Part shown: piece after piece, positions 10,818-23,900 of the stretch
Numbering within the stretch: position 1 is the first letter of the stretch
Layout of the letters: each line of letters begins with the position of its first letter
Assembly: GCA_000711775.1 (NCBI GenBank)
Contig: ARYC01000141.1
Coordinates: forward strand, 1 to 64,000
Direction: 5' to 3'
DNA: 64,000 nucleotides
Origin: Oxytricha trifallax
Taxonomy: Eukaryota; Ciliophora; Spirotrichea; Sporadotrichida; Oxytrichidae
Notes under the pieces: generated by a model
Databases searched by the model: none
The model's input: only the letters and a program-made list of their open reading frames with translations
Told to the model about the DNA's origin: nothing
Made by a program: the position numbers and the translations under genes

Positions 10818-11864
10818 ATGCGAGGTTTGGGGTCAGTTTATAACAGTGAGTATATAGATTTATTGTTTAAGTTGCGATATGGATGTGATGAATATAGTGA
10901 ATAACTCAAGCCTGTTCTGAATTATACCTCTATAGCAAGGCTACTCCATAAATCTCCAGCAACTGTGAGGTCTCACTGTCTATTAGCATTGAATTTAAAG
11001 AGATAGCATCTTAATTCTAAGCCTAAGAGACCCTTAAAATTTTAGCAGCATCATATTGAATATCTTATTAATGATAAGACTCTTAAATACTGGGCTCATT
11101 TCTCTCTAGCCTAGAGGGCTGTGATGTTTCATCGCCAATTTCCTGAGCTTCACATCTCTGCTTAATCTATAGCGAACATATATAAAAAGAATGGAATATC
11201 TTACAAGACAGTCAATCGCATTAAGAGAGTGATTGACTTTAATGTTCCATTTTATAAGGATAATTTAAATTATATATTCGATTAAATGCAAAGGTCTTAA
11301 GAGCATAATATAAAGTTCATACACGCTGATGAGGCAGTATTCACCTTTAATACCTTCATATCAAGGTCTTGGTATAAGAGGTACAGCAACATTGAAGTAT
11401 ATGATTAAAAGGTTAAGGTTTAAACTCATGCAATACTTGGTGGAATAAGTGAAGATAGTGGCCTCGAGACTTATGTTATTCACCCTCGTTCTATAAAGAC
11501 TGAATAATATATTAAATTCTTGCAATAACTGAGAGATAAGTACGCTGACTAAGAAATTATTCTATTCGTTGATAACTTGTCAGTTCATAAAACTAAAGAC
11601 TCAAGGAAGGAATATGAAAGGCTAAATATAACACCTGTATTATGTTCCTTACAGCCCTTAGTTCAATGGAATTGAATATATTGGGGGTTATTGAAAGGTA
11701 ATTATAAGAAATTGCTGCTCAACCATCTCATGCATGATTTAAAGATAGATACAGTCGATTATATTAAGAGTGCTGCTAAGAGAGTCAGCGATGATAAAGC
11801 TAAAGTATGCGCAAGAGAAGGGAGATTTTGTTTATATCAATAAGTTTTAGATTTAAGCCAATGA
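10818..11864 (+). pseudogene. TBE DDE transposase (copy B), paired frameshifts
   Basis: Starts MRGLGSVYNSEYIDLL at 10818 and ends at TGA 11862-11864. First Asp is in HADEAVFTF and second in FVDNLSVHKT, as in copy A. The frame shifts near 11,640 and shifts back near 11,685. Between these points the expected YVPYSPQFNGIEY, containing the catalytic Glu, is found only in another frame. The C-terminal part (GLLKGNYKKLLLNHLMHD) is again in the original frame. Net length stays divisible by three. Unless these are sequencing errors, the product lacks a proper third catalytic residue region. Confidence 0.85.
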
Positions 11865-11870
11865 ATAAGT

Positions 11871-12657
11871 TCACATTTTAAATTTGTCCATAAAGGGATT
11901 TGCCTTCTTTTTCTTTTCTTCCTCTTAAGGCTTGCTTGGGCCTATGTTTCTTCTCTTAGTGCCAGCCCCTGCATCTATGTTCATCTCTTCTGGCCTTTAT
12001 AAATCTTTGAAGAGTCTCTTACTCAATTCATGCTTTACTTGAGACTTTCTCTCTCTGTTTAATTTGCTGCGATCTTTCATCAAGTATATAGCAGAACCAG
12101 GTTTTTATATAAAGTTAGAAGACTAAGCTTACTTGAGATAAAAGGATGCTCTTGAAGTTAATACAGCCAGGTATCACTTATTTTAATACCTTGCTTCTCT
12201 TTTTCTTCAGGAGAGATGCTGTATCGTTTCTTGTGAGCTTCTTAAATAGCTTCATTTAAGTAATCAGGTTTCAGAGTTCCAAGAACACCAAAGAAGAAGT
12301 TTCTCTCTGGCAACTTATTAGAGAGCTGTAGCTTTGATGGAAGGTAGAGACCTACGTCCGGATCACTCATAGCATCGTCATATAGGTTTGTCACTGATAT
12401 TTCAGGGTAGTTAGGTATCTCTATCATCCTAATTTCATTAGACTTAAAAGCCTTTTTCTCTTCACTCAGTAAGGCTTTTAAGAATAAGATTTTAGTTCCC
12501 TCCTAAGTCGGCAAAAACAATCCAACTATAATGGATTTATTAATATTACTTAAGAACTTACCTTGCTATACCAAATACTATAGTCCTCTTTACTTCGAAA
12601 TTTTCCTATTAAATCTTGAGATTAAATTCTCTTCATTGCATCATTCATAGACTCCAT
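11871..12657 (-). CDS. TBE 22-kDa-type gene (copy B), doubtful second intron
   Basis: Starts MESMNDAMKRIQSQD at 12657 and ends at TGA 11871-11873, 6 bp from the convergent transposase stop. The first intron (36 bp, GTAAG...ATAG) near 12,562-12,527 matches copy A. Conserved blocks IPNYPEISVTNLYDDAM, LSNKLPERNFFFGVLG and NIDAGAGTKRRNIGPSKP are intact. At the second intron the 5' site GTAAGCTT is present, but I see no AG at the expected 3' end (TTTATATAAAAACC against TTTGTAGGAAAATC in copy A). Splicing may fail, leaving a truncated protein. Confidence 0.75.
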
Positions 12658-12839
12658 CTTGCTTCCTCTTTCTAGAAATGTTAATGAAATTAAAAATTAT
12701 GGATAACCATTCTAAGTTTATTAAAATCTTACTACTAAATAGGGAAGACCTACTGGAGGTCAACCTTGAAAAGATATAAGGATAAGCATTGAAAAACTTG
12801 CTCCAAGTTTCACAGATTGATTTCCATTTTTATCAAACT

Positions 12840-13045
12840 TTCTCCATTAAATTGCTCCTAATAATGTTTTAATTATTTTAGGAGGTCCTCCAAATTAAGT
12901 TCAAACTTTATTAGGAGTTAAATTTTAAGGTTAAAACTTAATTAGGAGTATATTTAATTTAAAAATGTTTAATAACTTTACCTCCAAATTAAATTCAATC
13001 TTGATTTGGAGGACCTCCTAGATAAACAAAACTTCATTAGGAGTA
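12840..13045. repeat. Iterons in the TBE copy B promoter spacer
   Basis: Direct and inverted copies of words like GGAGGTCCTCCAAATTAA, TTAGGAGTTAAATTTTAAGG and ACTTAATTAGGAGTA. They sit between the divergent 22-kDa and kinase genes, as in copy A but with different sequence. Confidence 0.65.
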
Positions 13046-13222
13046 TTTTAATTTACTAAAATGTATAAAATTCTCATAAAATATGTCACTTACAGTCTTT
13101 TATGGTTAGTTAATTTTCTTACCTCTAAGCAAAGAATCTACTAGAGTGTCTTATACTCTACTATAATAGTTTATCTAGGTAGATTTTATCATTATTATAA
13201 TAAAATATATCAGAAAACTAAA

Positions 13223-14672
13223 ATGAGCGCTAACCTTTTGAGAAGAGCGGCATTACTTGGATCATGTCAATAAAAGTTATCATTCCAGCAACCAAGAAAA
13301 GTAGAGACCAGAGAATGCTTGTACTCAGTGGGAGCCTACTTATGACAACTTTGATCAGTCTAGCTTTGAGATTTAAATATAAGTTAAGTAAAAGGTTATA
13401 AAAGAAGCTGTGCAAATTGAGGAGGAGGTTAAACAACCCGCCATAAAGCATTAATAAATACCAGCCAAAGTTGACTATTAATGCAAAGAATGCAATAAAG
13501 TTTTCCCTTACAAGTCAACTTATAAGAGACACTTGAGAGATATACACAACGATATGCCAAGGTTATATCTCAAGCATTAAAAGAAAGATGGGAACTATGC
13601 CTGTGAGTTCTGTGAGAAGCCATATTCTCATACTAGAGACCTCAAAGTGCACTTAAAGAAAAAGCACAATTAAAGTTTTGTCTTTATTCATGAACCTACA
13701 GGGAATAGATTCCTCTAAAAGAGAAGATAAAAAAACCCAGTGGAGTCTCTTAGAGTTGAAGTCTAAAAGTAAGTTAAAATGAAGAAAGCAGTCAAGAACT
13801 TTCCAGCCTCTGAGATCAATAAAATCATGGTTAAAATAGAGGCAATGAAGATTCCCATATTAAAAATTATTGACTTAGATTCTTGCCTAGAAAGCTACCT
13901 CACTCTTGAAGATAAAATAGAGAAGAGAGTCATTACTGATGAATAATATGCTTATAAGATATATCCTTTCAATTACTTCCTTGCTGATGACAAGTTCCAA
14001 ATGGAATTTGCTAATGAATATTATGCTCTTTAAAAGGCAAAGTTAAATGAGTGTAGGCATATCATCTAGCTTGATGCTATTTTACTTGGTAAAGATCATG
14101 TAGCCTTCAGGCTTCCTTTACTTGAAATGACTTACAGAGAATTCTTATCTGACAATAGATGTCAGAGATAAATTAGCTAGATAGTATAGCAGATAGTTGA
14201 AGGGATTGAAGAGCTTCACAAGCTAGGTTATGTTCATAGAGACTTAAAGCCAGAGAACATCATGATGAACTTTCAGCCTCTTAGAGTTTATATTATTGAC
14301 TTCAACAGAGCTCAAAGAGTGCAAGCCTCTGCATAAGGAAATGTATACGGCACTCCTGGATATTTCCCAGAGAGAGAGGATTGGAGAGATGGAGACACTT
14401 AATGGGATATCTGGGCTCTAGCAGTTATAATAATAGAGAGCGACATGCCAAGAAACGATTACTTTAGCTGCAGGGGTGAGAGAGATTCTAAGCAGAGAAT
14501 CAAGCAATATCTCGATAAAAATAAAATAAATGGAGGTCTCAGAGAACTTGCATACTCAACTATTATCAAGCCAAGCTAAGAGAATTAACAAACAATAGAA
14601 ACAATCAAACATCAACTTAGAAAGATAAAATTCAGAGAACTGCCACATGACTCTAAGCTTATGTTTGTGTGA
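13223..14672 (+). pseudogene. TBE zinc-finger/kinase gene (copy B), one frameshift
   Basis: The start MSANLLRRAALLGSC aligns with the copy A N-terminus, but that frame hits a TGA. The main frame, offset by one base, takes over at about 13,300 and is open to TGA 14670-14672, so a one-base indel lies about 30 codons in. C2H2 fingers are CKECNKVFPYKSTYKRHL..H and CEFCEKPYSHTRDLKVHL..H. Kinase motifs are YAYKIYPFNYF, VHRDLKPENIMM, IIDFNRA, GTPGYFPERED and QWDIWAL. The DFG glycine is replaced by Asn in both copies, so either this kinase family diverges there or both are inactive. Confidence 0.85.
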
Positions 14673-15325
14673 AATATTTTAAAAACTCGCTTGTTATACT
14701 CACTTAAATTACTAATATTTAAACATTAAACCCCTACATAAACCCTATTAAAACCCTAATAAAGTATGCACTAATAGTCTACTTTTATCAATCAAAAACT
14801 CAATCAAACTACTGAAAGGGTTTTGGGGTTTTGATTAATTAAAGCTCCTAATTAAGTACTAGCATTTTAGGAGCTGCTCCTAATTAAGTACGTACCAATT
14901 TAAATTTAAAAATATGGAACTATAACAGTAGAAATTGATATCAATCTCTCAAGTTTGAAACCAGTTCTCACAACCTTCTCCATATCCTTCTTAGAGGTTG
15001 ACCTCCTATAGTATGCCCATATTTAATAGTAAGTTTTTCAGAGGTATATAATTGAAATCAATAAACTTAAATTTGAATATCATTTCTAAGATCTGTAATC
15101 AAGATGGAGTCAATGAATGATGTAATGAAAAGAGTGCAAGCACAAGAATTGATTCAGAGATTTAGAAGCAAGGATGATTTACACCGCTACCTGGTGGAGC
15201 AAGTAATGAACTTATAGTAACTCATTTTGATTGAGTAGTTGGTTTGTTCTAGCCAACGATTGAAGGTACCAAAATTTCTTTTCTAAGGGCGATACTCTGC
15301 GAAGAGAAGAAAGCATTGAAAATTT

Positions 15326-16152
15326 AGGGGAGGGGGTAAGTGTCTTGCCCCAAAATTTTATATGCACCCAAGAGGGAAAGTTCCTGCCCCATGCATAAGA
15401 ATATTGTAGGAACATATTTGAATTGGGAAAATGAATTATAATTAATAAATTAAATAATTAAAATAGTGGCAGTTAACTTTCTGGAAACTCTGACAATATG
15501 GTACTTGCTAGATAGAGAATTCAAAATTAGCTGGAATTTACTATTGGCGGTACCCCTCTATTGCATCTCTGGAGCGAGTAAAACGTACTTTAATTTTGGG
15601 TGATTTGTTTAGCTGATTTTAATGGTCAAATTAAAGTACGTTTATCTCGCTCCAGGGATGCAATAGAGGGGTACCGCCAATAGTAAATTCCAGCTAATTT
15701 TGAATTCTATATCGAACAAGTACCATATTGTCAGGGTTTCCAGAACGTTAACTGCCACTATTTTAATTATTTAATTTATTAATTATACTTCATTTTCCCA
15801 AATCAAATTTATTCATACAATATTTAATTTTTATAATTTTCAAAGAATCTTTCTCATTAATTATGATAAAGTTATTTTTAATTTAGCTTCAAATATCATT
15901 TATACCTTGATAATGAATTTAAATTTTAATGAAAATCACATTTATTATTAATAATAAAAAAGTTATTTTAGCCTTATTTATAATGCATTATTTGATAAAG
16001 AATAATTATGTCCCTTTAAAATAATATATTAATAAAAGTTGTTTAGTACATGGTTACGTTAATTGAAATTAAAATATTTTTGTTTCTAATATTTTTAATG
16101 CCAAACAATTTAAAATTTAATGTTGGGGGCAGGAAACTTCCCCTCATAATTT
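15326..16152. mobile_element. Composite small element inside the copy C 22-kDa gene
   Basis: Flanked by AAAATTT on both sides (about 15,319-15,325 and 16,147-16,153). The left part has AGGGGAGGGGGTAAG and GAGGGAAAGTTCCTGCCCC, and the right end has GGGGGCAGGAAACTTCCCC. These are G-rich inverted ends like those at 36,529-36,945 and 52,521-52,953. Inside lies a near-perfect 420-bp palindrome (15401-15823). At least two non-autonomous families appear to be stacked here. There is no coding sequence. Confidence 0.6.
15401..15823. repeat. Hairpin element H1 (palindrome, ~420 bp)
   Basis: Arms of about 200 bp start ATATTGTAGGAAC and end TACAATAT. They pass through GTGGCAGTTAACTTTCTGG, CAATATGGTACTTG and ACTATTGGCGGTACCCC to a short loop near 15,610. 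The arms differ at only a few positions, so the copy is fairly young. Homologous hairpins lie at 34,361, 40,420, 61,210 and 61,794. Confidence 0.85.
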
Positions 16153-16723
16153 AAGATGTAAAATTTGCAGAGATTCCAAACTATCCAGATATCTCAGTGA
16201 CTAACTTATGTGACGATGCTATGAATAACCCAGAAGTTTCGCAGAACCTGCCTGCTAAGAAGCAGTTATCTAATAAACTACCTGAAAGAAAATATTTCTT
16301 TGGTATAAATGCAACAATTATAGGTGATTACTTGAAAGAAATTATTCAAGAATCTCATAAGAAAAGGTACAGCATCTCATCAGAAGATAAGGATAAACAA
16401 GGGATCAAGATAAGTGAGAGCTTGTTATCAGAGCTGCAGAAGTACCCTTATATTTCAAGTAAAACTTTTGGTTTAACTCTTTAGAAAAACTGTTGCTTGC
16501 ACATTCTTGATGAAGGAATAGAGCAAACTTCACAGAGAGCGAAAATCGCAGACAAAATATGAAGTTAGCAAGAGTCTTTATTCAAATATTTAGCCTCTAG
16601 AATCAATGAACATAGATATAGGAGCTCGCAGCAAGAGAAGAAACATTGGAGGGGAAGAAACAAGTAGAAGAAAAGAAAGAGAAGCTAGTTTCCTCGAAAG
16701 AATTTTATATGTGATTTATTAAT

Positions 16724-17774
16724 TCATTAACTTAACTCTAAAACTTATTTATACCATTCATTTGCACGCTTTAAGCAAACTAAATATCTACTTTAAATGT
16801 AAAACTTTTAAAGTCAACAGTATCAATAGATAGGTCATGCATCAAGTGGCATAGCACCAATTAATTATAATGACCTTTTAAAATACCCCAGAAAAAATTA
16901 AATCCATTAAATTATGGACTGTAAGGTACGTTGAACACTGGCGTTCTTTTAAGTTTTTAATAACTCTTCCTTGTTTCTTTTATCTTAAAAACAGAAATAA
17001 TATCAAAACACAGTATAATCTTTTATTCAGGGTAATCTATCTCTAAGCTGCTCTTATAACTTGATATATTGCTCTGTCTTAATTTAGCGAGGATGAATAA
17101 CATAAGTTTCTAAACCAACACCTTTGCTAATACCTCTAAAAATTGGCATTGTTTATTGTACCTTGACTTTCTAGTCATTTACCTCTATATTACTATATTA
17201 AGATGCCTTTTATACCATGATTTCTAAAAGAAAGTGTTGAGGTAATCAAAGCCTTTTCTACATTAATAAACTTAAAATGATTCTATTAGGTTTTTTGCAT
17301 TTGATATATAAATATAATTTAAATTTATTGTTTTAAAATTGTAGTGTGAAATAAATTACTCTCTTGATGCAATTTACACCTTTGGAAGAGATGCCATTTC
17401 ATATATAAATGTTTGTAACATACTATGCAGAGATATTCAACTCAGTTAACCGGGGAGAAACGTAGTAGATTGTTGGTCGATAGAGAAGAGAGGCATATTC
17501 TTCCAAGTTTTTAGTCAAAATACTTCTATAGTAACTTTGACTTCCTTCCTCTTAGGCTTAGAATTCAGCTATTATTTCTTTAGTTATGCAGCTATAAGGC
17601 AGTGGGAACTAACAGTTGATGGACTTTCCTTTAAGTACAAGTGAATTTGACTTATAATTGAGTACTGGTTGACTTATTCACTGTAAATCACATCCATGCC
17701 ACAGTTTAAACACTAAATCCATATAATCTTCATCATAAAATAGACCCAAAAAGCTTGTTACTTATGCCTCGCAT
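16724..17774 (-). pseudogene. Degenerate TBE transposase (copy C)
   Basis: Recognisable from its start (MRGISNKLFGSI near 17,774) and from scattered matches to copies A and B, for example the region around 17,090 matching the HPRSIK block. Frequent frameshifts and TGA codons remove any function. The end is placed by alignment to the copy A stop. Confidence 0.7.
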
Positions 17775-17989
17775 TTAATTAATAACTCCAACTCCTCTTA
17801 CAAATTCGGTACAAATAAATCAAAGCATTTATAAACCTCATTAAGGGGTTTTGGGATTTTGAGTGTAGAGAGTTTTTGACAATTAAAGTGTTAATTAAAT
17901 GATTCAATATTTTAATTTATTATAAAAGTTAGTATTAAGTATAGTATTTGACAATTGAAATACTGGCAAAGCTGCTATAATGGTAGGTA

Positions 17990-20900
17990 TATTATAAGGA
18001 CTAAAGCAATTATATTCTCCAATATTTGATGATAGGAAGCCTATTGTTTAAATGTAAATAAAATATAATTGATGTTGTTCCCAATAAATTGAAAGCAGAT
18101 CCTGCAAAGTAGAATTTTTCATTGTCTGGAATTCCAGAAAAGAGAACTTGCTGGATTAGAATATTATATAATTTTACTAAAAATAAATTATTTATAATGA
18201 ACTTAAAAATTAAGTTTAAGTTAAAATATAAATTAATTGAAATTCTATAAATATGTTTATATTTTAAATCAAAAAGATCAATTAAATTTTCAATAAATTA
18301 CTAGGTACAAAAATTTAGATAAAACATATAAAATAATAATTATTACTGTTATAGTAAGCTTTAAATACTTTAATAAAAATATTGATTATTAAAATATGGA
18401 GATATTGATATAGAAAAGAAATTGCAAACAATTTTATAGATATTACTATTTGTATTAATATTTGAAGAGCCATAATTAATAGGAAAGCTATATAAGTCTA
18501 CGTGAGAGACTGTTGTTCCAAAATTAGAACTTGGCCATTTTATGAATCTGTGAAACTATTTCATATAATTTAAAATAATTATTTATTATTAAGATATATG
18601 AAATCTAACTAAATAAGCTGCATTTAAGATTTCTTAAAATATTATATTATTGAATTTATCGTATTAATTCTTTTTAACTTGTAGGTTAGATCAAAATTGG
18701 CTAAGAAAACATAGAGATTAAATAATATTTGATGTAAAAATTATATTTAATTTTCGATAATATAATAATTTCAAACAAAAGATTGTTACTTTAGAAAGCT
18801 ACTCCCGTGCATCTATATAATTCTGTCGTAGTTAAATTTAATGTCTAGTAAATTTATTTTCTACGAATTTTTTGCAAAAAAAATACTTAAGACATATAGA
18901 TTAATATTTGAGTGAAAATTGTGAAATTTTAACTTAAATTGAAAAATTTAAAATAGTTCATACATAAATACAATAAGCTTTTAATTTTATTTTTTTATTT
19001 GAACTTAAATACAATTTTACCCAAAAAGATTATTTTAAAATGAGGCTTTATAACTCTAATATAAAGAATATTAAGTATTTTAACATGCTAATTGTAAAAA
19101 AAAATTCTAACTGCTACGTTTTTGTGTATTTCAAAAAAAATTATATATTAGCAAGAATGTAGAAATTTTAATTTAAAAAAAATTATAAATTCATAATTTA
19201 AAAATAATTTACATTTTTATTTTTTTAAATAATTATATTTATAACTAAAAATAGGACAGCTGGCATTATAAAAAAATATAATGTAATAATTCTTTATATA
19301 AGAATAGATTTTAATAATTTTTTTTTAATATTATTTTTTTAAATGAGATAAAAAGCAAATGAAGAAAAATTCTATTTCATTATTTATTTTTAAAAACTAT
19401 TTATGATTCTTTGAAAGAATTAAATTTTTTTTTATCAACAAAATAATATTTAGAGAATATAATTAATATCAAATAAAATTTGCTAATTACAATTTTAAAT
19501 ATATTTGTATTTTTATTATTAAGTAAAGATCTATTAGATTATCTGATACTATGTTTAGAACAAAAAATCCAATCCCAGTGTAAAATAAATAAAATATTTT
19601 AATAAATCTAATAAATGTTTTATCTAATCTCTCCCATTGATAAGCAAATTATATTAATATATTAAATAATTGAAAAGCAACCAGCGAGATAATTTTCAGC
19701 AAGAATTGTCTCAATATATTCTGGTAATAAACCACCTTGATAATAACTAATTTATATTATTTATTATTCATATAGTTAATGAAATACTATAAAATATTAA
19801 AAATATATTTAAAGATTGATTCAAGTAATTACCAGATTAATATATCATATAGTTCAAGACTGTATTTACACTATTTAATTTTATGAGCATTTAGAAAAAA
19901 TAAGTTGTATAAAATTAAAAATAATTTAATCTTAAATTCTGTCAGGTTAATATTATGATTAGATAAAAGCATAAACTTTATTTTATTAAAAGTTTCTAAT
20001 AACTATAAAAAGCTTTGTAAATAAAAAATATCAAAAAAAAATCTATAACTTTATTTTCATGATTAAGTTCTGTTATGATGCATCTTCTTGAAGCCCAGCA
20101 ATAATCAAGTTAAAATCGCTAAACTTTAGAAAATATTTGTATTTAATTTTCATATCAGATTATTATATTAAAATGGTTTATTGTAAAGTTTGATGCTATG
20201 AAATATGAAATGCGGTTATCCAAGACCAGCATTTGTAAACTACTTCACCCATTCACAATTAAATATTTGTTATATAGATAATTTTTTTATATTTAACAGG
20301 AAGCAATTAATATGAGAAAATCTAAATTTGTTAAAAATTTGGATTCTCTTTTTAGGTTATGAGGCATAATTTATTACTAATATGAATAAAATATTATTTT
20401 TTAGTAAATGATTATTAATTTTAATATTGAATGTATGGTTGAAAATTTATCATTAAATAAATAAGCAAATTATTATTCTTTTCTTATGTTATTTTTGCAT
20501 TTTTAAAAATAAAGTATTAACGATCGAGCAATTATTATAAAATCAGTAAATATTTGAAATAAATATAATTTACGATTGTACTGCTGTTAAATATGGTAAC
20601 ATTCTAATCACTTAATCATACTTTTTTGCTAATCCATCTCCAAAATCTTAAAATTTATTTAATTTATCTATACATCATTAAAATATTTTACAATTAATAC
20701 TTCGTCTTCGTAAGATCTAATAAGATAAATGGATCCACTATTTTTATAAAATTAAATATTCATAAAGATAAATTTAGTTCTATAAATTTTGAAGCCTATA
20801 TTTTAATATTTATGCACTAATGGCTATTTAAATTTATTGGTACCTTTCTCTTCTAAAGACTCCATTGAAATGAATAGCACGGTTTATTTTTCCTTGAATT

Positions 20901-23900
20901 TTTTATTTACAATATATTTAAATTATAAGAAAACCAAAACTTTTCTATAAATAGTATTATTTAATTTTATATAACTTGAACGAAGTCAATTGATACATAT
21001 ATTTGTGAAAATGCTGATTAGCCATTTAAAACAAAAAAATCCCTTCAAAAAGTTATAAGTCTTTATATAATTATAGCAATATTGAGTGTAAGCAATTCCT
21101 TATGATTTATAATACATTCTTTTTAGATTTATCTTCATTTATTTATTTTAACGGATAAATTTTAGTTGCCTAATTTTATGAATGCTTATGATCTCAGTAA
21201 AATTATTTCCATGTTATTTTTAAATGAAAACTTTATTTTATTTTATTGGTTTGATGAATTTAATTCATCTTATTTTGCTATTTTCATGAAAATTTCTGAT
21301 CCTCATTTTTCTAGTGCTATGTTCTATTTTAGAAATTTAACAAGTTTAATTATAGTTTAAATTAAATTTGAACCATATATTATTGAAATAGGGTTCATCT
21401 ATAGTAGACACATGTATAAATTAAATTACCTGATTATTAACATACTTAATTGTGAAGCTTCTAATTAATTATTTCCCTGATCAAATGTATTAAAATTAAA
21501 ATTATTAGTAATCAATTTTTATCTCTTTCTGAAACTTAGTTCTTGCTCGTGCAACTTGATTCATAAAAGACAATTGAGTTAGCCTTATAATTAATAGTTG
21601 CTGAATTTTGTCTAAATGTTATTTCAAATTTTAAGTTAAATATTTAATGTTGGAGAAAAATTAATAATTCTAATCCACATTATTAATTTATTTCCGTTTT
21701 CTAATTCGATAAAACTTGCAAATTTTTTTAAACTACTTTTAACAATTCATATTTAAAATTGTTTTAATATGAAAACATCTAAATTCATAACTTATATCAA
21801 TCAAAACGAGCACGTTTAACGGGATAAAAGTGAGAATTAAAAAAATAAAAGTGAAACCTTAAATCTTTTAAAGAAGGCAAGATTAATGAAATATATGAAA
21901 ACATATGAAAATGAGTTAAAAATTACAATGCCAAAATAATTTCTTAAAATTATAATCTTAATGAATGTAATTCCTTATAAAAAAATAATCCCTAATTCTC
22001 AGTGTACAACGCATAAATAAAAACATTTATAATACTCATGAAAGGATTTTGGAATTTTTATTCCATAGAAATGAACCAGTTTTTAATACTGCTACAAATT
22101 ACTAGCGATTTTTTTCTATATCGATTACTCTTTCAAGCCATACATTAAAACTGGTAAAAAGACTTAATAAAATTCATAATTAATTTGGAGAAATTTAAGA
22201 ATTTAATTTTAAACTTCTAAATCTAAAAGTTATTTTGGAAATATTTTAATTTAATTATATTTTATTTAGTATAAATATTAAATTAATTTATATATTTTGA
22301 TTTGTCTGATAATAATTTGTAACCCATTTCAACCTCGATTTTTTAAATAAATATAATTCATTCATTATTTAATAGCAATATTAAACAATATTGGATTTAA
22401 CAGGCGAGTTAATATATAACCCAATGATAAATTTAAATAAATTATTTATTTTTTAATTTAAATATGAAAGGTGAGAAGGTGAAACCATTTTGTGTAAATC
22501 CTCCAAAATATAAATTCTGTGCAGTGTCAACTACATATTTTAATAATCTTTAAAAAAAATTTATTTTTTTAGAGATCTGTTGGTAATTAAAAATATAAAA
22601 ACAAATAGAAACTTTTGGTATTTATATAAATTGGGATTTAACTTTAATCATATTATAAATAATATTTAACTTCTATAACAGTAGTGTGATAATTATAACC
22701 TTCTGCAATATTCCATTCAATCATTAAGGGCAATTGTTTTTAGGTGAAGCAAGTTGTTGGATCAGGAAATTAATTAATTATTTATATAGTTAAATATTTT
22801 TTTATAAATATCCCGTAACTTGATACTCTATAAGCATAAATATATATTATTCTTTAAATAATTGCTCATGAAGCAGTATAAATTAAAAACAATTTGTAAT
22901 CGTAAAAAACAGAATCTTTTTTGTATAATTATATTTATAAAACTTAAACTTTAAAACAATATAATCAATTAAAAATGTCTATAGTAAGATCTTCTATAAT
23001 AAGAATGAATTACAAATTAAATATTTTCAGTGATGGTTAAAAAGTTTATTGATTGATAATGCTTTTTGAGTGTTTTTAAGAATATATTAAGCATTTTAAT
23101 TAAAATTATATGTTTAAATTAGTTTCAAATTAAAGTAACTGACACTTTAAAAATAGTAATAATAAAGATTCAAATATATATAGAATATACATAAATCTAG
23201 ATATAATTAACAATTTCTCTGGAGAATACTTAAAATTCTAAAAAAAAAATTTAATAAATGATAAAATTATATTTAAGGAGTTAGTTGCTTAACATTCTTT
23301 TTTAAACATATATATCTTAATAGAATTGTAAAATTTTATCTATCTTTGATTTTTAAATCATATAACTTAACTTTTTGTGTAACTAAATTAGAAAATTTTA
23401 TTTTATCTGATAATTAAATTTATATATTAAATATATATATATATAAAAGAGTAATAACATTAGTATAAGGTGATTAGAGAAATAATTATCAAAATACAAC
23501 TAATGTTTACTTATTATAAAAACTTAATATTTTGCTTAATGTTTTTAAAAAAGTTAATCTTCATAGGAATAGAACCCCTCACAACAAAATTTGAATTCCC
23601 TAATAGTACCATCTCATCTACTGTCTCATATTATCGTTTTAAAGTCATATCTTTCTTTAAAATAGTTTAAAATTATCCCAATAAAAATCTTAATAATTCT
23701 TACAAAGGTAATAGAAATCTCCTAACTATAAAAAGAATCACTCAAAGAGTAAAGAGAATACTATAGACAATTTCTCAAGAATAGCTAAATAAATTCTCAA
23801 AATATTAGAAGAAATCAATTCTTAGGTTGGTGAAAGATACAGATTTATAGTGTTAAAAGAGAGCGATTAGTATGAATAGCAAAGAAATTTTGGTAATACT

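Larger units (their letters stand above)
10680..14833. mobile_element. TBE transposon (copy B), nested, 4.15 kb
   Basis: Starts CAAAACCCCAAAACCCTTT and ends with the inverted complement. It is flanked by ATT at 10677-10679 and 14834-14836. Gene order is the reverse of copy A because the element is inverted: transposase (plus), 22-kDa type (minus), kinase (plus). The terminal sequence beyond the telomeric repeats differs from that of copy A, so this is a distinct TBE subfamily. The same end sequence recurs at 33827. Confidence 0.95.
15104..16714 (+). pseudogene. TBE 22-kDa-type gene (copy C), interrupted by an 0.8 kb insertion
   Basis: Starts MESMNDVMKRVQAQE at 15104. The first intron follows EQ at about 15,200-15,237, and the frame runs to EEKKALKI at 15,325, where foreign DNA enters. 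Coding resumes at about 16,154 with EIPNYPDISVTNLCDDAM and LSNKLPERKYFFG. The second-intron position is near 16,459-16,485. The tail with INIDIGARSKRRN-like residues is recognisable but shifted. TGA 16712-16714 aligns with the family stop. Confidence 0.75.
8908..17861. mobile_element. Old TBE (copy C), split by a nested TBE and small elements
   Basis: The left end CAACACCCCAAAACTCC (8908) and right end GGGGTTTTGGGATTTTG (17861) are decayed forms of the TBE terminus. The flanking AGT at 8905-8907 and 17862-17864 is an ANT target duplication. Gene order matches copy A: kinase remnant (minus), 22-kDa remnant (plus), transposase remnant (minus). A full second TBE (10680-14833) lies in the spacer between its first two genes, and a composite small insertion (15326-16152) lies in its 22-kDa gene. 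Without these, the element would be about 4 kb. Confidence 0.85.

Noticed and set aside
13223..13451. 73-codon minus-strand hydrophobic frame
   Set aside because: Opposite strand of the TBE zinc-finger/kinase N-terminal coding region.
15212..15415. 67-codon minus-strand frame
   Set aside because: Spans the 22-kDa pseudogene and the end of an inserted element; chance frame.
21166..21360. 64-codon plus-strand open frame
   Set aside because: Lies in AT-rich DNA between minus-strand coding segments; no homologue in the collinear part of unit 2 and no domain signal.
23470..23670. 66-codon plus-strand open frame with hydrophobic stretch
   Set aside because: Hydrophobic runs are expected from TTT/ATT-rich DNA; not conserved in unit 2.
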